A stretch of 64,000 nt of DNA, taken from positions 1,012,001-1,076,000 of the forward strand of contig CP012156.1 of assembly GCA_001602435.1 (NCBI GenBank), written 5' to 3'. Shown piece by piece: positions 54,039 to 62,825 of this stretch. Position 1 is the first letter of the stretch. Every line of letters starts with the position of its first letter. Origin of the DNA: Hyphomonadaceae bacterium UKL13-1 (GTDB taxonomy: Bacteria; Pseudomonadota; Alphaproteobacteria; Caulobacterales; Aquidulcibacteraceae). Below the pieces are notes generated by a model. That model ran no database searches and was not told the origin of the DNA. It saw only the letters and a list, made by a program, of their open reading frames with translations. The translations under genes were made by a program, and so were the position numbers.

Positions 54039-55286
54039 ATGACCGCACAGATTGATGCTTGGGTGGATCAAGCCGAAAGAGCTGCCGGCGAAGGCCGTTG
54101 GGCAGAGGCAGAGCGTCTGTGGGGCGAAGTTGCTAGGGTTGCACCTGATCACGGGTTGGCGCTGCACCGCTTGGGCATTCATGCGTTTCAACGCGGTGCC
54201 TATCAAGATGCAGAAGCTGCACTCGCACGTGCTTGTACTTTGATCCCGCAAGATCCCATGATTGCGCTGATGTTGGCCAATGCTCGGCGCGAATTAGGCC
54301 AGATCGAGGGCGAGTTTGCAGCCCTCCAACTCGCGCTGTCGGCCGACGCTTATTTCTACCCCGCGCTTTTGGCAAAGGGTGCCCTTTATGAGCGGCAAGG
54401 CAGATTGAAGCTGGCGGCGGTCACGTACCGCAATGTTCTCAAGATCGCACCGCCCGAAGTGCATTGGCCACCCAGCTTAGCCCCCGGCTTGGCGCGGGCC
54501 GCCAAATTGGTGCGGGATTATCAAGAAGCGTTTGCCATCACCCTGTATGAAGCGGTTGGTGGGGCAGGGGGCCTGTCGGGGCAATGGCAAGAGGCTATTT
54601 CGATCATGTCGGGCCAAACCAAGCCCTATCATGCCGATTGCAACCAACTCCACGTGCCGCGGCTACCAGCCATTCCATTCTTTGATCCCAAGGACTTTGC
54701 TTGGGTGCCCGCAATCGAGGCACAGACCGCCGCAATCACGCAAGAGCTAAAGGCCGCCCTTCAAAGCCAGCAAGACGCCTTCCAGCCCTATATTGCGTAC
54801 CAACCTGGCGACCCGGTCAACCAATGGGCGGAGCTCAATCATTCCCAGCGTTGGAGCAGCTTGTCTTTATGGCGCGGTGGCGTGCGGGATGAAGCCAATT
54901 TGGCTGCTTGTCCAAAGACTGCAGCCGCTTTAGAAGAAGTTGAGATGGCCGAGATTGGCGGGCTTTGTCCCAATGCCATGTTCTCGGCCCTTGCACCCCA
55001 TACCGAAATCCCGCCCCATCATGGCGAGACCAATGCCCGCCTTGTCGTGCATTTGCCCTTGGTTGTGCCCAAGAACTGCCTCTACCGCGTGGGCTTTGAG
55101 CAAAGGCGCTGGGAAGTCGGCAAAGTCCTGATCTTTGATGACACGCTGGAGCATATGGCACGCAATGATAGCGACGAACTACGCGTCGTCTTGATCTTTG
55201 ACGTTTGGAACCCGCTTCTCTCACAAGAGGAGCGGGCCCTCGTTCAGAAATTGACCCAAACCGCCCGCCAATTTGCGATAGAATAG
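54039..55286 (+). CDS. TPR protein with aspartyl/asparaginyl beta-hydroxylase domain
   Basis: This is a 415-residue protein: an N-terminal tetratricopeptide region (about residues 1-130, with GRWAEAERLWGEVARVAPDHGLAL and further helical repeats) and a C-terminal AspH-type Fe(II)/2-oxoglutarate oxygenase domain. Candidate metal residues are H327/H328 in PPHHGETNARLVVHLPL and H372 in FDDTLEHMARN, with Arg at RVVLIFD for 2-oxoglutarate. ATG 54039 has AAGGGG 7 nt upstream. It hydroxylates an unknown protein or peptide side chain. It follows the TonB receptors on the same strand but behind a terminator. Confidence 0.88.
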   Translation: MTAQIDAWVDQAERAAGEGRWAEAERLWGEVARVAPDHGLALHRLGIHAFQRGAYQDAEAALARACTLIPQDPMIALMLANARRELGQIEGEFAALQLALSADAYFYPALLAKGALYERQGRLKLAAVTYRNVLKIAPPEVHWPPSLAPGLARAAKLVRDYQEAFAITLYEAVGGAGGLSGQWQEAISIMSGQTKPYHADCNQLHVPRLPAIPFFDPKDFAWVPAIEAQTAAITQELKAALQSQQDAFQPYIAYQPGDPVNQWAELNHSQRWSSLSLWRGGVRDEANLAACPKTAAALEEVEMAEIGGLCPNAMFSALAPHTEIPPHHGETNARLVVHLPLVVPKNCLYRVGFEQRRWEVGKVLIFDDTLEHMARNDSDELRVVLIFDVWNPLLSQEERALVQKLTQTARQFAIE

Positions 55287-55298
55287 GCGAGCGAGGCG

Positions 55299-57071
55299 TC
55301 AGTGCACCCGCATGGGCTCGCGCATGCTGGGCCCTTTCGCCTGCGAGGCCTCGTTCAAGATTTGAGACAGACGCTCATCGCCGGCCAAAGCCCCAATTAC
55401 GGTCGCGGCACGCGCCGTGACTTTGGCGTTGGCTGCGCTCGCACCAAAAGCACGGCTAAAGGCCGTCAGTGGGTCTTCAACACTGGGATAGCTGCGCAAT
55501 GTGATGCTGTCTTTGGCTTCAATCTTGGCCAGCGCTTTGGCTTTCAAGATTGCCGTGCGTAAGCCGCCAATCTGGTCGACGAGACCTAAGTCCTTGGCTT
55601 CATTGCCCGTCCAAACCCGACCTTTGGCGATCTCTTGCACGCGCGACAGGGGAAGCTTCCGGCCAGCAGCGACTTTGCCAGTAAAGTCTTCATAGATGCG
55701 CGTCACCGCCGCATTCATCGCGGCCTTCTGGCTGTTGGTATAAGGCGTGGCAGTGGAATAGGCGTTGGCGAAGTCACCGCCAGCTTGGATCGATGCGATA
55801 TTGGCCCCCGTATAGCGGTTTAGGGCGTCATTGATCACAAACTTGCCATTGAACACACCTATGGAGCCCGTGATGGTCGACGGCATGGCAAGGATTGCAT
55901 CAGCCCCTGTGGAGACATAATAGCCACCTGACGCCGCATAGGCCCCCATGGACACGACGACTGGCTTACCTGCCTTCTTTGCCCGCTCTATCGCGGCCCA
56001 GATCTGGTCAGAAGCGCTAGGTGAGCCACCAGGTGACGACACGCGGAAGACAATGGCCTTCACCGCAGCATCGTCGGTCGCGTCGCGAATAGCGGCGGCA
56101 AAATCATCGCTGGTGATATTGTTTTCCTGTGCGAACGGGTCGCCGCTGCGTTCGCCCGTGATGATGGCACCTTCACCGCCGACCAAAGCGATCACGGGGC
56201 CAGATTCCATCGGCAATTGATAACTGGAGAGATCGACGAATTGGGCTTTATCCTTCCCACCTGCCCGGGCGAGCGCGGCGTCTTGCGCCTCTTCGGGTTG
56301 ACCGATCTTGTCGATGAGCTTGGCTTGTAGGGCCGCTTCGGCTGACAGAGGCGCTTGATCGAGTGCAGCCTTCATCGCTTCAACAGGCATTTTGCGGTCA
56401 AAAGCGGTGGAGGCCAAGAAGGCGTTATAAATGCTGCCCAGCATGGCTGTGGTCGCTTCTCGGTGCGGGGCATTAAAGGTCTTCTCGGTATAGGTGTTGA
56501 CCGCGTTTTTGTATTCTTTGAATTGTTCAAACTGCGGCAGGATGCCGAATTTTTCCATAAAGCCGCCTAAAAAAAGCGTCTCGGCCACAATGCCGGTGGC
56601 GGCAAAGTCTGTGGTGCCCTGCATCCACATCTCGCTGGCCCCTGACACGGCGACATAATTGGACAGCGTTGGATATTCAAAGCCTTGCGCATGCACAACG
56701 ACGAATTTGCCGGTCGCTTTAAAGTCGATCATCGCTTGGCGAATTTCTTCCGCATGGGCCGGTGCCATACCGCCTTCACTGGCGCGAACGAACAAGCCCT
56801 TCACGCTGCCATCAGTCTCTGCCGCTTGCAGTTTCCGCACAATATCGACAACAGACGTGCCGCCCGAAAAGCCCGCAAACGGGGAATTGGGTGGTACATC
56901 CGTGACTGGCGCGCGCAGATCAAGGCTCAATACCGTGTGGGATGGGGTGACCGGTGCGCTGGAACCTGCAACCGATGCAATTAGAATAATTGGGATCAGG
57001 ATAAAAAATAAAACCAGGCCCAAAAAGACGCCTGCGATCGTAATAAAAAATTGCTTCACCCTGTCCTCCAT
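55299..57071 (-). CDS. sppA: Signal peptide peptidase SppA, 67-kDa type
   Basis: This is a 590-residue membrane-anchored serine protease that degrades cleaved signal peptides in the periplasm. It has one N-terminal TM helix (about residues 8-34) and two tandem ClpP-like domains. The catalytic dyad is K188 (EYKNAV) and S381 (YAASGGYYVS), the same arrangement as E. coli SppA. I chose ATG 57071 (MEDRVKQFF) to put the TM helix at the N-terminus; the frame extends 15 codons further. It is convergent with the TPR-hydroxylase gene (12 bp). Confidence 0.93.
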   Translation of the reverse strand: MEDRVKQFFITIAGVFLGLVLFFILIPIILIASVAGSSAPVTPSHTVLSLDLRAPVTDVPPNSPFAGFSGGTSVVDIVRKLQAAETDGSVKGLFVRASEGGMAPAHAEEIRQAMIDFKATGKFVVVHAQGFEYPTLSNYVAVSGASEMWMQGTTDFAATGIVAETLFLGGFMEKFGILPQFEQFKEYKNAVNTYTEKTFNAPHREATTAMLGSIYNAFLASTAFDRKMPVEAMKAALDQAPLSAEAALQAKLIDKIGQPEEAQDAALARAGGKDKAQFVDLSSYQLPMESGPVIALVGGEGAIITGERSGDPFAQENNITSDDFAAAIRDATDDAAVKAIVFRVSSPGGSPSASDQIWAAIERAKKAGKPVVVSMGAYAASGGYYVSTGADAILAMPSTITGSIGVFNGKFVINDALNRYTGANIASIQAGGDFANAYSTATPYTNSQKAAMNAAVTRIYEDFTGKVAAGRKLPLSRVQEIAKGRVWTGNEAKDLGLVDQIGGLRTAILKAKALAKIEAKDSITLRSYPSVEDPLTAFSRAFGASAANAKVTARAATVIGALAGDERLSQILNEASQAKGPSMREPMRVH

Positions 57072-57184
57072 CGCACCCGCGCCATCTGGATTAAGAGATA
57101 GGTCGAGCAGGCACACTTATCACCATCTGTGATATAGGAATTTACAGGTTCCGCCTAGCGGCAGTTACAAAGCGCACGCCGGGC

Positions 57185-58504
57185 TTAGCGCCGTTTTGCA
57201 CCAAGTTGTCGGGCGATGGTTTGGGCGGCCTTTTGACCTTGTCGCCACGCGCCGCCAACGGTCACAGCCAGCGAGTCGTCGCCGCCGTCGCCTGCGAAAA
57301 AGAGACGATCTTCAATGGGTTGGGAGTAGATTTTCCGCGCATTTGCGTGGCCCACGGTCTGATGAGGGTAAGAGCCTAAGGCAAGGGGATCACCCTGCCA
57401 ATTGGTTGAGCTTAAAGCCGTCACGCGCGCTTTCGTCCCGATCACATTTTTGAGCAGGTCGAGGGCAAAGGCTTCCAAGGCCGCCGCACCCTCTGCGTTA
57501 AGCGCGCGCGACACAGGCCCCGGTATCAGGGCCGTAATCATCGCCCTATCTGGCGCGCTCACCAGCGCATGATATTGGCCTCGCTGGATATGGCTGTTGG
57601 AGAGGGTATATTCGGGTAAATCCGGCATGGGCGCAGGCAACACCATGGCCACTTTTTCCAGCGCACCCATGGGAAGATTTGCCAGCGCTGTTTGCTTGGC
57701 GCTCGGCAGAACCGGGTCGAACCGGATCGCGCCAGCGGCCAAGACGCCCGTCGGCACGGTGAGGATGACCTTTCGTGCGGTCACTTGCCCAAAGCTGCCG
57801 ATGGCCGTCACGCCATGCGCGCCATCCCAGCGCAAGGTGGAAACCGGGCTGTTCAGGCGAATATCCAGTCCGCCAGCCAAGCCTTTCACCAAGGGTCCCA
57901 TACCCGTTGACGGGATCAAATCTTCGCCCGCCTCCAAATTGTAATAGCCCTGCAGCGAGACGAGGCTTGGGTCCTCGCCCATTTCGACGGCAAAGATATT
58001 GGCGACATGGCGTTGCGCTGGTGTTGGATTGGGCAAGGTCGCCCCCAAGGCCCGGTCATTCAGTCGGGCGAAGGGCAGAAGTTGGCGCATTTCCCAAGCG
58101 GCAGCCGCCTCTGTCACGTCCTTCCACGATGGATTGGTGCTGCGTGCCCCTTGATCGAAGATGTTGCCATTTTCATAGCTGCTTTCGACAAGGCCAATAC
58201 CTGCTTCCCGCGCTAAGGGTACTAAAGGATTGGTGGCTTTATTGTGCAGCCAATAGGGGCCACGGTCGAACTTGTGGCCCAAGGTTTGGGTGTCGGTCAA
58301 GACGCGTCCGCCGATCCGGTCGCGTGCCTCCAAGATAAGGGTTCGAATGCCAGCTGCTTGAAGCTGACGCGCCGCCGATATGCCCGCCACGCCCGCCCCA
58401 ATTATGATCACATCAGTATCGGTGACCGTTCCAGCGCGGACTGAAAAGGCCAAGGTTGATGCGGCAAGGCCCCCGACTAGGGTGCGGCGGTTAAGGGCAG
58501 TCAT
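57185..58504 (-). CDS. FAD-dependent amine oxidase, probable Tat-exported
   Basis: This is a 439-residue flavin amine oxidase (MAO/polyamine oxidase-like). The N-terminus MTALNRRTLVGGLAASTLAF resembles a Tat signal. FAD-binding motifs are GAGVAG (residues 36-41) with E59 of LILEARDRIGGRV, and the C-terminal DRLFFAGDGGDD...GGAWRQGQKAA segment. GGAGAG lies 6 nt before the ATG. It is divergent from a TetR regulator across a 93-bp spacer with paired operators, so it is very likely the regulator's target. The substrate is unknown. Confidence 0.9.
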   Translation of the reverse strand: MTALNRRTLVGGLAASTLAFSVRAGTVTDTDVIIIGAGVAGISAARQLQAAGIRTLILEARDRIGGRVLTDTQTLGHKFDRGPYWLHNKATNPLVPLAREAGIGLVESSYENGNIFDQGARSTNPSWKDVTEAAAAWEMRQLLPFARLNDRALGATLPNPTPAQRHVANIFAVEMGEDPSLVSLQGYYNLEAGEDLIPSTGMGPLVKGLAGGLDIRLNSPVSTLRWDGAHGVTAIGSFGQVTARKVILTVPTGVLAAGAIRFDPVLPSAKQTALANLPMGALEKVAMVLPAPMPDLPEYTLSNSHIQRGQYHALVSAPDRAMITALIPGPVSRALNAEGAAALEAFALDLLKNVIGTKARVTALSSTNWQGDPLALGSYPHQTVGHANARKIYSQPIEDRLFFAGDGGDDSLAVTVGGAWRQGQKAAQTIARQLGAKRR

Positions 58505-58523
58505 CTGCAGCTCTCCAAAATAT

Positions 58524-58535
58524 GAGATTAATCTC
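58524..58535. promoter_or_regulatory. TetR operator 1
   Basis: GAGATTAATCTC is a perfect 12-bp palindrome inside a longer shared block TATGAGA-N-TAATCTCGT. It lies on the amine-oxidase side of the divergent spacer, centred 26 bp (about 2.5 helical turns) from operator 2. Binding by the adjacent TetR protein is inferred. Confidence 0.65.
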
Positions 58536-58549
58536 GTGTTTGCAAATAT

Positions 58550-58561
58550 GAGAGTAATCTC
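58550..58561. promoter_or_regulatory. TetR operator 2
   Basis: GAGAGTAATCTC is a near-perfect palindrome, one base off operator 1 and embedded in the same TATGAGA...TAATCTCGT context. It lies on the regulator side of the spacer, between the putative -35 and -10 of the TetR gene, suggesting autorepression. Confidence 0.65.
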
Positions 58562-58597
58562 GTATTGTCAAGTAGGTTTCGATTACGGGGTGAAATC

Positions 58598-59221
58598 ATG
58601 ATTGTCAGCGCGGCTCCCAAAGCCAAAGCACCCAGCCAAGACCGGGGGCAGCGCCGCGTTGATCGCCTCTTGGACGCAGCCGCAGACTTGATTCTAATCC
58701 ATGGGGCCGAGGGGCTGAAAATGGATATGGTTGCCAAGCAGGCGGCCACCTCGCCAGGCTCACTCTATCAATTCTTTCCCAATCGCGCGGCGTTATTGAC
58801 TGCCTTGGCCGAAAGATATGGTGCGGAGATTGAAGCGATTGCACAAAGCAATGTCCGACGCCAAGCGGCGGCCCCGCCCGACTCAATTGAGCAAGCGGCC
58901 CGCCAATTCCTTCAACCATTTTTGGCCTTCTATGAAGCCAATCCTGCCTATGTCGTGCTTGCCGAAGCCTCTGACCGTGTCTTTGCGGGGGCAGGCTATG
59001 ACTTTGGCGAAGATGACCAAGTTGCCCTCAACATGCGGCAAGCGCTGCAACCCTTTGTCGCGTCCGCCCATCAAACGCGGCTTGAGACGGTTTGCAAACT
59101 GCTGATCACGACGGCACATGCGACCATCTCGGCAGCGATAAAGCTTCCACCGGTTGGCAAGCTCGATTGGCTAGCCGAACTCGATGCTCTGATAATTGGC
59201 TATCTGCGCGGGCTGGTCTGA
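58598..59221 (+). CDS. TetR-family transcriptional regulator
   Basis: This is a 207-residue regulator with an N-terminal TetR helix-turn-helix (about residues 20-67: RRVDRLLDAAADLILIHGAEG, then KQAATSPGSLYQFFPNRAAL) and a C-terminal ligand/dimer domain ending in ALIIGYLRGLV. ATG 58598 has GGGGTGA just upstream; an earlier in-frame start would overlap the promoter. It probably represses itself and the divergent amine oxidase through the two GAGA-N4-TCTC palindromes. The inducer may be an amine (inference). Confidence 0.92.
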   Translation: MIVSAAPKAKAPSQDRGQRRVDRLLDAAADLILIHGAEGLKMDMVAKQAATSPGSLYQFFPNRAALLTALAERYGAEIEAIAQSNVRRQAAAPPDSIEQAARQFLQPFLAFYEANPAYVVLAEASDRVFAGAGYDFGEDDQVALNMRQALQPFVASAHQTRLETVCKLLITTAHATISAAIKLPPVGKLDWLAELDALIIGYLRGLV

Positions 59222-59322
59222 TCCATTGGCAGCGCGATAACAGCGTTAAGCCCTGATGGCAGTGTTTATGTGATCAAAAGTCTTGCACCGAGGCCCAAGC
59301 GCGTCTATCTGCCTGCCTCTCT

Positions 59323-59397
59323 TGGGGTGTCGCCAAGCGGTAAGGCATCGGTTTTTGGTACCGACATTCCTAGGTTCGATCCCTAGCACCCCAGCCA
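59323..59397 (+). tRNA. trnQ: tRNA-Gln (anticodon TTG), CCA encoded
   Basis: The acceptor stem TGGGGTG (59323-59329) pairs with CACCCCA (59387-59393); discriminator G is at 59394 and CCA at 59395-59397. The anticodon stem TCGGT/ACCGA encloses the loop TTTTGGT with anticodon TTG at 59355-59357. The T arm has GGTTCGATCC. It reads CAA and, by wobble, CAG. Confidence 0.95.
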
Positions 59398-59430
59398 CTC
59401 TTTCCGCCAACTATCAAATTTTGTGTATAT

Positions 59431-60081
59431 CTAGGGCTTGGCCGGCGCGGCTAAGGCCAGCCACACTTCGTGACGGCGCAGGAATGGCGCGGTCCAAGGT
59501 GGATCATAAGACGCATAAATCGGCGCCCCAATCGGCGTCAGCTTTTTGCCTTGCAGCCACGTACGCAATTCTTCGCTCTTTTGCGCCATCGTCGCTTGGC
59601 TACCAAAGCCTGAGAAGGTGATGACGCCATAGCGCTTGGCTGGTTCTTCTAGCAGGCGGACATTGGGGTCGTTGGGCACGGGCATATTCGCCAGCGTTGA
59701 GCCTTCCGGCATAATAAAGCGCACCTTCCATTCAGCGCCGGCATCTTGACGGATGACGGGTGCCGTCATGGCGATGGATTGGCCTTCTTGTTGGCGCGTC
59801 ACGGGTGCCGTCATCGCAATGCTGGCGCGGGGCTTGTTGCCGCCAAAAATATAGCGCGCCAAAGGCCTAAAGCCGGCACTTGCTGGATCCCCGCGACCTT
59901 CCGGGACGCGAACTTCAGCGACCACTTGGCTGTCATAGTCACGTATTTCAAACGTCCCATCACGCAGAACCCGTTTGAAGGTGGGCTCAGGCGTACCTGC
60001 CTTGGTAGGGCTTGCAAGTCCGATGGCACTGAGCAGAGGCAGGAAGAGGGCGAGGGCGGGGCGCAGAGGGGATTTGGTCAT
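59431..60081 (-). CDS. SOUL-family haem-binding-like protein (secreted)
   Basis: This is a 216-residue exported protein: signal peptide near LALFLPLLSAIGLASPTKA, then a SOUL domain with FKRVLRDGTFEIRDYDSQVVAEV and the duplicated SIAMTAPV-type motif (twice within 15 residues), typical of the family, followed by RFIMPEGSTLANMPVPNDPNV. SOUL proteins bind haem or act as accessory proteins; the function in bacteria is unclear. ATG 60081 is preferred over GTG 60087. Confidence 0.9.
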   Translation of the reverse strand: MTKSPLRPALALFLPLLSAIGLASPTKAGTPEPTFKRVLRDGTFEIRDYDSQVVAEVRVPEGRGDPASAGFRPLARYIFGGNKPRASIAMTAPVTRQQEGQSIAMTAPVIRQDAGAEWKVRFIMPEGSTLANMPVPNDPNVRLLEEPAKRYGVITFSGFGSQATMAQKSEELRTWLQGKKLTPIGAPIYASYDPPWTAPFLRRHEVWLALAAPAKP

Positions 60082-60257
60082 ACTCACATTACGTTCCTAG
60101 CCTGCATTTGGTTCAAACAAACCACTAGCGAGCTTAATTTATTTGCCAAGCCTATTGAATTCAAAAATGTGATTTGCGCCTTTCATAGGGGGCCCATGTC
60201 CTTTAAAGCATCGCGCGTGCATCTCCAAAGCGCGACAACCTCTCCAAATTCAAAAAA

Positions 60258-60770
60258 GTGACCCTAAAATTGTCCGCGAAGTTTGACCTTCTGCCCGATG
60301 CCGCACTCTATGACGCGGCTGCTGAAGCGCTTTACGCTCTGGCTTTTGGCCCTGGGCGACATGTAAAGGCCGCTGCCCGACTGCGTGAGGGGCATAGCTG
60401 CCGACGCGATGTGTCGTTCGTGGCTTTGGCGGATGGACAACTCATCGGCGCGTGTCGTTTATGGCCGCTGGTTACAGATCAAGGCCACGAAGCCTTATTT
60501 CTCGGGCCTATTGCCGTCGCACCTGACCAGCAAGGTCAAGGCTTGGGCGGCAAATTGGTTGAGGCCTGTCTTGAAGCCAGCGACCGTTTGACGGCTCTGC
60601 CGGTCATTCTGGTGGGGGACCTAGCCTTTTTTGAGCCCTATGGCTTTCAGCGCGTGCCTAAAGGTCAGCTGATTCTACCCGGTCCTGCCGATCCCAGCCG
60701 TTTGCTGTGGCGTCCAGCCCTAAAAGCAGAGATAGCGGCACCATCGGGCAAACTAATGAAAAAGGTTTAG
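60258..60770 (+). CDS. GNAT-family N-acetyltransferase
   Basis: This is a 170-residue acetyl-CoA-dependent acyltransferase with the GNAT core: LGPIAVAPDQQGQGLGGKLVEACL carries the Q/RxxGxG/A pyrophosphate loop, and FEPYGFQRVPKGQLILPGPADP is the typical end of the YhbS-like branch. The start is GTG 60258 with a weak ribosome binding site. It is convergent with the large VWA-like gene (3 bp). The acceptor is unknown. Confidence 0.9.
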   Translation: MTLKLSAKFDLLPDAALYDAAAEALYALAFGPGRHVKAAARLREGHSCRRDVSFVALADGQLIGACRLWPLVTDQGHEALFLGPIAVAPDQQGQGLGGKLVEACLEASDRLTALPVILVGDLAFFEPYGFQRVPKGQLILPGPADPSRLLWRPALKAEIAAPSGKLMKKV

Positions 60771-60773
60771 CCT

Positions 60774-62825
60774 TTAGGTATTTGGGCGAGAAACCACCAG
60801 CCGGCCTTCACGCCACCACACCCATAGCGCTAACGCTGCCAATAAGATGGCATAGGCCCAAGGCGGCAGGATCGCGTCGCGGCTGGTTGCTGAAACACTT
60901 GTTGCCCCGGCGCGCCGCAGGCCCAGTCCTTCAGTACCCGCCTTTTGGCTTTTGCCAAGACGCGCGATGTCGGGAAGCGGTCCGGTTCCGGCTTTGCCGA
61001 CCCAAGTCACGCTCCCGCCGCCTTGTTTGGCTTGTGGCCCGGCAAGGGCAGTGGGATCTGCGGTGAGGAGACGCGCCTCATTGGGGTTACCAATACCAGC
61101 GACGATGAACGCGCTTTTGTCGCCCGATTGCACAAAGACCAGTCCAGGCTTGGCCATCGTGCTCTCACCCCGCCAAACACCGTTCCCCGCAGCAGAAAGC
61201 GGTACGGGGAAGGTTTGGCCTGACAAAGTGACCCGGGCGGGACCGGGGTCGTCGCTGCTTTGCCGTTCAATCAAAAGGCGGCCGGGCTGGCTGCGTAGCA
61301 ATAGCCGATCAGCCTCAAGGTCTGCTTCTTTCATCAGCCAATGGGCGGTACGGCGAAATAGCTCATCAAATGGGCCGCCGCCATCATAGCCGCGTCGCCA
61401 TAGCCAAGCCTGATCGCTCATCACGGCTGCCACGCGCCCACGCCCCACTTGCCCCAAAACGAGGAGGGGCTCGCCTGCGCCTTCTAACAACACGTCACCA
61501 GTGGCAGTGGATGGCTGGACCCGCAGCCATTGGCCCCAGCTGTTGGACTGTTCAGCCAAGCTGGCGGAAACGGGGTGGCTGCGGCCACGTTCGGTCAAGG
61601 CGGGGCGAAAGGCGGTGTCAATCGGCTCCCCGCGCGACTGGACGGGCAAGATGCGCTTCAAAGGCGTCGACTGCACCCCTTCATCCAATCCTTCAGAGGG
61701 GCCTGCCAACATCAAGAAGGCCCCGCCGCCCTCCACCCATTGCGCGACCGAGTCGAGATAGGCGTCTGGAAGCACGGAGAGGCGAGAGAAGCGGTCGAAC
61801 ACCACCAAGTCAAAGCTATCAATCTTGTCGAGGAAGAGTTCGCGCGTCGGGAAGGGGATCAGCGACAATTCTTCCGTGGGCGTAAAATCCTGCTTTTCAG
61901 GTGGGCGGAGAATGGTGAATTGGATCAGATCGACGCTGGGGTCTGACTTCAAGAGGTTCCGCCACGCCCGCGATCCAGCATAGGGTTGCCCCGTCACCAG
62001 CATAACACGCAAACGGTCCCGTACCCCCGTAATCGAGAGGGCTAGCCCATTATTGGCGGTTGAAACCTCGCCAGCGACCCCCGGCGTCTCAATGGCAATC
62101 GGAACCAGCCCACGCTGCGCGATCGGGACTTCAATGATGATATCTTCACCCGTGGGCACGTTCAGCGTCTGTGGTGCCTCAGTGCCGACCCGCACGGTCA
62201 GAGGGACAGACGCGTCGCTATCTTCGACCCGCACGACCACTTTGGTAATTTCACCAATGGGCGCTTGCTTCGGGGCAGAGCGAAGATCAATCCTGCGGTC
62301 GCGCTCTTGCGGGCTGCCGACAAGGATTTGATGGATTGGGAAGGGGCGGGCAGCGTCCTCGCCATCGATAAAGCGGCCATCGCTGATAACAATTGCGCCC
62401 GCGACCCGGTCTGGCGGGATGTCGGCAAAGGCTTGATCGAGCCCGGCGGAGAGGGCGGTTCCGGCACCACTGCCATCAAAATAAGTGATGCGGACTTCTA
62501 AGTTTTCGACTTGGCCGAGACGGGCTTTCAGCGCGCGCAGGGCCACTTCTGCCCCTGCCGCACGATCTGTCAGCGCCATGCTTTCGGACCGATCCACCAG
62601 AATGGTCACAATGTCTGTCAACGCTAAGCGTTCTTCGCGCACTTGGCTTGGACCTGAAAGCCCAATGAGGGCAACCAACACCAAGCACAGCCGGGTTAGC
62701 GGCGCTTTGCCACCTAAGCGCAGGTAAAGTGCGACCAAGCCGAGGCCCAAAATCGCGAGACCTAAAAGAACGAAGGGCGGTAGCCACGGGTCAAAGCCCA
62801 ATCTAACAAGGTCAATCCCATTCAT
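60774..62825 (-). CDS. VWA/glutamine-amidotransferase-like membrane protein of the DUF4159 operon
   Basis: This is a 683-residue membrane protein with two N-terminal TM helices (about 16-36 and 44-60) and a VWA-like region with ILVDRSESM (a MIDAS-like DxSxS start), then a central GATase-1-like segment (VRDRLRVMLVTGQPYAGSRAW, FDLVVFDRFSR, GGGAFLMLAGPSEG). One C-terminal TM helix (about 652-672) ends the protein. It overlaps the upstream DUF4159 gene by 4 bp. In alphaproteobacteria such genes follow a MoxR ATPase and a DUF58 protein, probably in envelope stress or complex assembly; those genes would lie beyond the window. Confidence 0.85.
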   Translation of the reverse strand: MNGIDLVRLGFDPWLPPFVLLGLAILGLGLVALYLRLGGKAPLTRLCLVLVALIGLSGPSQVREERLALTDIVTILVDRSESMALTDRAAGAEVALRALKARLGQVENLEVRITYFDGSGAGTALSAGLDQAFADIPPDRVAGAIVISDGRFIDGEDAARPFPIHQILVGSPQERDRRIDLRSAPKQAPIGEITKVVVRVEDSDASVPLTVRVGTEAPQTLNVPTGEDIIIEVPIAQRGLVPIAIETPGVAGEVSTANNGLALSITGVRDRLRVMLVTGQPYAGSRAWRNLLKSDPSVDLIQFTILRPPEKQDFTPTEELSLIPFPTRELFLDKIDSFDLVVFDRFSRLSVLPDAYLDSVAQWVEGGGAFLMLAGPSEGLDEGVQSTPLKRILPVQSRGEPIDTAFRPALTERGRSHPVSASLAEQSNSWGQWLRVQPSTATGDVLLEGAGEPLLVLGQVGRGRVAAVMSDQAWLWRRGYDGGGPFDELFRRTAHWLMKEADLEADRLLLRSQPGRLLIERQSSDDPGPARVTLSGQTFPVPLSAAGNGVWRGESTMAKPGLVFVQSGDKSAFIVAGIGNPNEARLLTADPTALAGPQAKQGGGSVTWVGKAGTGPLPDIARLGKSQKAGTEGLGLRRAGATSVSATSRDAILPPWAYAILLAALALWVWWREGRLVVSRPNT

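Larger units (their letters stand above)
58517..58568. promoter_or_regulatory. Divergent promoters sharing one palindromic -35 box
   Basis: The hexamer TTGCAA (58540-58545) is its own reverse complement. Rightward it is followed after 17 bp by TATTGT (58563-58568); leftward, after 17 bp, by TATTTT (58522-58517 on the minus strand). Each 17-bp spacer contains one operator palindrome. The leftward start would fall near 58510, leaving almost no leader before the ATG at 58504, which weakens that half of the model. Confidence 0.5.
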
